64,000 bases of DNA from Methyloligella sp050110875. Its GTDB lineage: Bacteria > Pseudomonadota > Alphaproteobacteria > Rhizobiales > Methyloligellaceae. Under the pieces are notes generated by a model, which saw only the letters and a list, made by a program, of their open reading frames with translations, ran no database searches and was not told where the DNA came from. The translations under genes and the position numbers were made by a program. Location: positions 2,542,001 to 2,606,000 of the forward strand of contig CP188828.1 in assembly GCA_050110875.1 (NCBI GenBank). Direction: 5' to 3'. Positions 60,128 to 64,000 of the stretch are shown here, in pieces. Position 1 is the first letter of the stretch; the number at the start of each line of letters is the position of its first letter.

Positions 60128-60832
60128 TCACACGGCATGGGTGACGCCACCGTCGACCCGGATGTTCTGGCCGGTGATGTAAGCGGCTCCATCCGAAGCA
60201 AGGAAGGATACCGTGGCCGCAATCTCATCGGATGTGCCGTAGCGCTTCAACGGCACGCTGTCGCGGCGCTCTTCGGTCGCCGGCAGGCTGTCGATCCAGC
60301 CGGGCAGCACGTTGTTCATGCGGATATTGTCGGCGGCATAGGTGTCCGCGAAAATCTTGGTGAAGGAGGCGAGGCCTGCACGGGAGACAGTGGATGTCGG
60401 GAAGATCGCGCTCGGCTCGAAGGCCCATGCCGTCGAGATGTTGATGATGACGCCACCCTTGTGCTTCTGCATGATCGGCGTGACCAGACGCGACGGCCGG
60501 ACGACGTTCAGGAAATAGGTGTCGAAGCCGGCATGCCAATCCTCATCTGTGATTTCGAGAATTTGCTTGCGCGGGCCGTGGCCGGCGCTGTTGACCAATG
60601 CGTCAATGCGCCCCCAACGCTCAAGCGTTCCGTCAACGAGGCGCTTCAAGTCGTCATTCGACTGGTTGGAGCCGGTCACGCCGAAGCCGCCAAGTTTCTT
60701 CGCCAGCGCCTCTCCCTTGCCCGAAGACGACAGGACCGAGACCTTGAAGCCATCCGCTGCCAGCCGGCGGGCTGCCGCCGCGCCCATGCCGCTACCGCCT
60801 GCCGTAACGACTGCAACTTTTTCTACTGACAT
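60128..60832 (-). CDS. Atypical short-chain dehydrogenase family protein lacking YxxxK
   Basis: 234 residues. The nucleotide-binding motif is V-V-T-A-G-G-S-G-M-G (7-16), followed by V-N-S-A-G-H-G. Where classical SDRs have Y-x-x-x-K this protein reads S-T-V-S-R, so both catalytic residues are changed. The C-terminus N-N-V-L-P-G-W-I-D-S-L-P-A-T-E-E-R and Y-I-T-G-Q-N-I-R-V-D-G-G is well kept. I recall relatives with the same change, so a distinct reaction is likely rather than decay. GAGGAGG precedes the ATG. Confidence 0.85.
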   Translation of the reverse strand: MSVEKVAVVTAGGSGMGAAAARRLAADGFKVSVLSSSGKGEALAKKLGGFGVTGSNQSNDDLKRLVDGTLERWGRIDALVNSAGHGPRKQILEITDEDWHAGFDTYFLNVVRPSRLVTPIMQKHKGGVIINISTAWAFEPSAIFPTSTVSRAGLASFTKIFADTYAADNIRMNNVLPGWIDSLPATEERRDSVPLKRYGTSDEIAATVSFLASDGAAYITGQNIRVDGGVTHAV

Positions 60833-61319
<487 letters not shown>

Positions 61320-61477
61320 GTTTTGGGCGCGATTGGCTGATATATAGGTCGTTTCGCGGGAGGGGCCTTGTAACGTTTGTGGGTTTTCCCCGCAAGACGG
61401 GATGAGGGGCCCGGATCATGGCCGGGCTAACGATAGAGGGGAGGAGAGGCTGGGTGGCCAAATCGCCCCAACAGCAA

Positions 61478-61505
61478 TTGACTTCTGTGGCGTGTCTTCT
61501 ATATT
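61478..61505 (+). promoter_or_regulatory. Strong sigma-70 promoter of rplU-rpmA
   Basis: TTGACT (61478-61483), a 16-base spacer and TATATT (61500-61505). The transcript would start near 61512. Confidence 0.75.
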
Positions 61506-61517
61506 CCGCGCCGATCC

Positions 61518-61554
61518 GGCCCTTGGCTGCATTATCGCGCCAAGCGGCCTTTTT
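61518..61554 (+). promoter_or_regulatory. Leader hairpin with T-run upstream of rplU (possible attenuator)
   Basis: GGCCCTTGGC (61518-61527) pairs with GCCAAGCGGCC (61539-61549) with a small internal bulge, followed by TTTTT (61550-61554). It lies a few bases after the predicted transcription start and about 80 bases before the rplU ATG. Confidence 0.6.
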
Positions 61555-61632
61555 GCGTCGCCCGATCCATCGGAAAGGTGACGTGAGGCGGGGCCGGCCC
61601 CATATCAATCGCGAGATAAGCGAGATTTAGAC

Positions 61633-62289
61633 ATGTTCGCGGTCATTCGCACAGGCGGCAAGCAATATCGCGTTGCGCCGAACGACATTATCGAGATCGA
61701 GAAGATCGCCGGCGAGCCGGGCGACACGGTCGAGCTTGGCGAGGTTCTGATGCTGGGCGGCGACAAGCCGGAAGCCGGTACGCCGCTCGTCTCCGGCGCC
61801 ACCGTCGCGGCCGAGGTCGTCGAGCACAAGCGGGCGGACAAGATCCGTGTCTTCAAGAAGAAGCGCCGCTCCAACTATCGCCGCACGGCCGGGCATCGCC
61901 AGCATCTCACGGCGCTGAAGATCACCGAGATCCTGACCGGCGGCAAGAAGCCTTCCAAGACCACCGCCAAGAAGGCGGATACGTCCGCCAAGGTGACGGA
62001 GACCAAGGCCGAGGAAAAAGCGCCGGCGAAGACGGCAGCCAAGGCCAAGGCTTCTGAGAAGAAGACCGAGGCGCCGAAGGCCGAAGCCAAGAAGCCCGCC
62101 GCGAAGACGGCTGAGAGCAAACCTGCCGCCAAGGCGAAGGCGCCGGCCAAGAAGGCCGCGACCTCCAAGGCTCCGGCGAAGGAAGCTCCCGCCAAGGATG
62201 CCAAGCCTGCGGCGAAGAAGGCGGCCGAGAAGCCTGCCGCCAAAAAGGCCCCTGCCAAGAAGCCGGCGGCCAAGAAGTCCGACAGCTAG
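61633..62289 (+). CDS. rplU: 50S ribosomal protein L21 with long Lys/Ala-rich tail
   Basis: 218 residues. The first 103 are the complete L21: MFAVIRTGGKQYRV, the beta-barrel with V-L-M-L-G-G-D, V-E-H-K-R-A-D-K-I-R-V-F-K-K-K-R-R-S-N-Y-R-R-T-x-G-H-R-Q and the final T-x-L-K-I-T-E-I. The remaining 115 residues are a low-complexity tail of Lys, Ala, Pro and Glu, of eukaryotic-H1-like composition. It binds 23S rRNA. The Shine-Dalgarno is weak. rpmA follows 28 bases on. Confidence 0.97.
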   Translation: MFAVIRTGGKQYRVAPNDIIEIEKIAGEPGDTVELGEVLMLGGDKPEAGTPLVSGATVAAEVVEHKRADKIRVFKKKRRSNYRRTAGHRQHLTALKITEILTGGKKPSKTTAKKADTSAKVTETKAEEKAPAKTAAKAKASEKKTEAPKAEAKKPAAKTAESKPAAKAKAPAKKAATSKAPAKEAPAKDAKPAAKKAAEKPAAKKAPAKKPAAKKSDS

Positions 62290-62317
62290 GGGCGCGACCG
62301 CAAGAAGGATTTGAACC

Positions 62318-62572
62318 ATGGCACATAAGAAAGCAGGCGGCTCGTCCCGCAACGGCCGCGATTCCGCCGGGCGCCGTCTCGGCCTCAAGAAGGCCGGCGG
62401 CCAGCGCGTGATTCCGGGCAACATCATCATCCGCCAGCGCGGCACCAAGTGGCATCCGGGCGAGGGTGTCGGTATCGGCAAGGACCACACCATCTTCGCC
62501 AAGATCGAAGGTGTCGTGGAATTCCAGCGCAAGGCGCAGGATCGCGTCTTCGTTTCGGTCAAGCCGAGCTAG
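62318..62572 (+). CDS. rpmA: 50S ribosomal protein L27
   Basis: 84 residues, intact: MAHKKAGGSSRNGRDSAGRR at the N-terminus that reaches the peptidyl-transferase centre, then L-G-x-K-x-x-G-G-Q-x-V, G-N-I-I-I-R-Q-R-G-T-x-x-H-P-G-x-x-V-G-x-G-x-D-H-T-I-F and V-x-F. Starts without an N-terminal pro-segment. AAGGA lies upstream. Operon partner of rplU; a terminator follows. Confidence 0.98.
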   Translation: MAHKKAGGSSRNGRDSAGRRLGLKKAGGQRVIPGNIIIRQRGTKWHPGEGVGIGKDHTIFAKIEGVVEFQRKAQDRVFVSVKPS

Positions 62573-62574
62573 GC

Positions 62575-62603
62575 CAGGCCCGCCCTTCGGCGCGGCCTGT
62601 TTT
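62575..62603 (+). terminator. Rho-independent terminator of rplU-rpmA
   Basis: CAGGCCCGCC (62575-62584), loop CTTC, GGCG-C-GGCCTG (62589-62599, one bulged C), then TTTT. It starts three bases after the rpmA stop. Confidence 0.85.
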
Positions 62604-62665
62604 CGGCCGGCGCCGCAATGCCTTTCCCTGTGGCGCCCCTCGATGGCTGCCACTAGGAAAGCGTT

Positions 62666-63196
62666 ATGAGACTCCGAACTTTAAGGCTGATCCTGCGGCC
62701 GCTCTCCATGGGAGATGCGGGCCGCATCGCCATGCTCGCGGGCGATCGCGACATCGCGCGCATGACAGCCTCGATCCCCCACCCCTATAGCGAATGGCAG
62801 GCGGCCGAGTGGCTCAAGTCGGTCGCGGCCGGCGAGGAAGGGACCGTCTTCGCCATCGATTCCGAAGATAAGCTGATCGGCTGCACCGGCTATCGCTCCG
62901 ACGATGACGGCGAGACGGCGGAGATCGGCTATTGGATCGGCAAGCCCTTTTGGGGGCAGGGCTACGCCACGGAGGCGGTTGCGGCGGTAATCGCCCATGC
63001 CTTCGAGGTGGATCGCATCGGCATGTTGGTCGGCGGGCATTTCGAGGACAATCCGGCCTCGGCGCGGGTCTTGACCAAGCTCGGCTTTGCCCGCTGCGGA
63101 GAGGAGCTCAGGGAGAGCGAATCCCGTGAGGGCAAGACGCGCTGCGTGCTCTATCGGCTTTCGCGGGCGGAAATGTCGCGAGAAGCGGCGCGCTAA
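62666..63196 (+). CDS. GNAT acetyltransferase, RimJ/RimL type
   Basis: 176 residues. T-x-R-L-I/L-L-R-P opening (TLRLILRPLSMGDAGRI), E-I-G-Y-W-I-G-K-P-F-W-G-Q-G-Y-A-T-E-A (acetyl-CoA loop) and N-P-A-S-A-R-V-L-T-K-L-G-F are the landmarks of the protein/antibiotic N-acetyltransferases near RimJ, RimL. The acceptor is unknown. The RBS is AGGAAA. Confidence 0.9.
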   Translation: MRLRTLRLILRPLSMGDAGRIAMLAGDRDIARMTASIPHPYSEWQAAEWLKSVAAGEEGTVFAIDSEDKLIGCTGYRSDDDGETAEIGYWIGKPFWGQGYATEAVAAVIAHAFEVDRIGMLVGGHFEDNPASARVLTKLGFARCGEELRESESREGKTRCVLYRLSRAEMSREAAR

Positions 63197-63239
63197 CCTT
63201 TCTCGACTAGGATGACCGTGGCGTTGCGGGATTAAGACG

Positions 63240-64000
63240 ATGAAATTTCTCGATCAGGCGAAGGTCTATCTGAAGGCCGGGGACGGCGGCAACGGGTGCG
63301 TCTCGTTCCGGCGCGAGAAATTCGTCGAGTTCGGCGGGCCGGACGGCGGCAATGGCGGGCGCGGCGGCGACGTGATCGCCGAATGCGTGGCCAATCTGAA
63401 CACGCTGATCGATTTCCGTTATCAGCAGCATTTCAAGGCGAAGCGCGGCACCAACGGGGCAGGCCAGAACCGGACCGGGGCCGGCGGTGCCGATGCGGTG
63501 CTGAAAGTGCCGCCCGGAACGCAGATCTTCGCCGAGGATCAGGAGACCTTGCTGGCCGACCTCACCGAGCCCGGCCAACGGGCTGTGCTGGCCCGCGGCG
63601 GCAATGGGGGCTTCGGCAATCTCCACTTCAAGTCCTCCACCAACCAGGCACCCCGGCGGGCCAATGAAGGCCAGGAGGGGGAGGAGCTGACGGTGTGGCT
63701 GCGGTTGAAGCTGATCGCCAATGCCGGGCTGGTGGGGCTGCCCAATGCGGGCAAGTCGACCTTCCTGGCGTCGGTGAGCGCAGCAAAGCCGAAGATCGCC
63801 GATTATCCTTTCACGACGCTGCATCCCAATCTCGGGGTGGTGCGGGCGGACGGCCACGATTTCGTGCTGGCCGATATTCCCGGGCTTATCGAAGGGGCCC
63901 ATGAGGGGGCCGGGATCGGCGACCGGTTCCTGGGCCATATCGAGCGCTGCGACGTGCTGCTTCATCTGGTGGACGGAACCCAGGACGATCCGGTCGAAGC
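63240..64000 (+). CDS. obgE: Obg-family GTPase, 5' part (partial)
   Basis: 253 residues to the window edge. The glycine-rich Obg fold fills about 1-158 (M-K-F-L-D-Q-A-K-V-Y-L-K-A-G-D-G-G-N-G, the G-G-x-G-G-x-G-G-D repeats, A-R-G-G-x-G-G-F-G-N). The GTPase domain then starts with GLPNAGKST (G1) and has Y-P-F-T-T-L (G2) and DIPGLIEGA (G3). It aids 50S assembly and stress responses. The C-terminal part with G4, G5 and the Obg C-domain is outside. ATG at 63240 has no strong ribosome site. Confidence 0.97.
   Translation, partial: MKFLDQAKVYLKAGDGGNGCVSFRREKFVEFGGPDGGNGGRGGDVIAECVANLNTLIDFRYQQHFKAKRGTNGAGQNRTGAGGADAVLKVPPGTQIFAEDQETLLADLTEPGQRAVLARGGNGGFGNLHFKSSTNQAPRRANEGQEGEELTVWLRLKLIANAGLVGLPNAGKSTFLASVSAAKPKIADYPFTTLHPNLGVVRADGHDFVLADIPGLIEGAHEGAGIGDRFLGHIERCDVLLHLVDGTQDDPVE

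Larger units (their letters stand above)
61320..61632. other. Divergent promoter region of tRNA-Ser and rplU
   Basis: 313 bases. One side carries the tRNA promoter (minus strand), the other the rplU promoter and its leader with a hairpin and T-run (separate entries). No gene. Confidence 0.6.

Overview
The window is high-GC, densely coded DNA from an alphaproteobacterium. The support is the gene complement and style: a CoaA C-terminus, an invasion-associated-locus-B protein, DUF2244, DUF1232 and DUF4153 proteins, a putative (S)-malyl/citramalyl-CoA lyase, L21 with a long Lys/Ala tail, and long antisense open frames caused by codon bias. I would place it near Hyphomicrobiales or Rhodospirillales but cannot name a genus. 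Most of the window is chromosomal housekeeping. I see no prophage, insertion sequence, CRISPR array, rRNA or origin.

Layout. 1-6.9 kb: end of coaA, an outer-membrane-like protein, an adenosine-kinase-type PfkB kinase, a CysZ/EI24 membrane protein, a small protein plus methyltransferase pair, a secreted Ntn-hydrolase, nth and a DUF2244 protein. 7-15.9 kb: an AraC-Ogt DNA-repair protein, a dapB-gpmA unit, a GGDEF-EAL protein, a GNAT, a PepSY protein, typA (with a hairpin in its leader) and a site-2 protease. 15.9-28.3 kb: a PPOX-fold protein, asnB, argG, an HCCA-isomerase-like protein, an acyltransferase-SGNH protein, rlmN, an IalB protein, a quinone oxidoreductase, a YkvA protein, an LMW phosphatase and thpR. 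28.5-36.2 kb: an aat-flippase pair, a PAP2 phosphatase, the nsrR/hmp nitric-oxide module with a clear operator, an SDR/MarR pair and an alpha/beta hydrolase.

36.2-41.2 kb: a heavy-metal RND operon (small Cys/His protein, adaptor, pump) without an outer-membrane factor. 41.4-57.5 kb: a DUF4153 protein, a DoxD-DoxA fusion, an SDR, a GNAT, a GH15 glucan hydrolase, an AidB-like acyl-CoA dehydrogenase, a DUF3302-like/HlyD pair, an FAD oxidoreductase, a YcxB-like protein, a CitE-type lyase, a DUF1089 protein and an M23 peptidase. 57.5-64 kb: a methyltransferase, an ArsR-VOC operon with a textbook promoter/operator, a GNAT, an SDR lacking the usual YxxxK, tRNA-Ser(CGA), rplU-rpmA, a GNAT and the start of obgE.

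The clearest functional units are nsrR-operator-hmp (NO sensing and detoxification), the RND metal operon, ArsR-VOC (self-regulated, possibly leaderless), rplU-rpmA (strong promoter, leader hairpin and terminator) and the translationally coupled aat-flippase pair. The most unusual signals are two leader hairpins with T-runs (typA, rplU), an identical 19-bp palindrome upstream of two unlinked genes, and an Aat-family transferase coupled to a polysaccharide-type flippase. I did not find a system that I can claim is undescribed.
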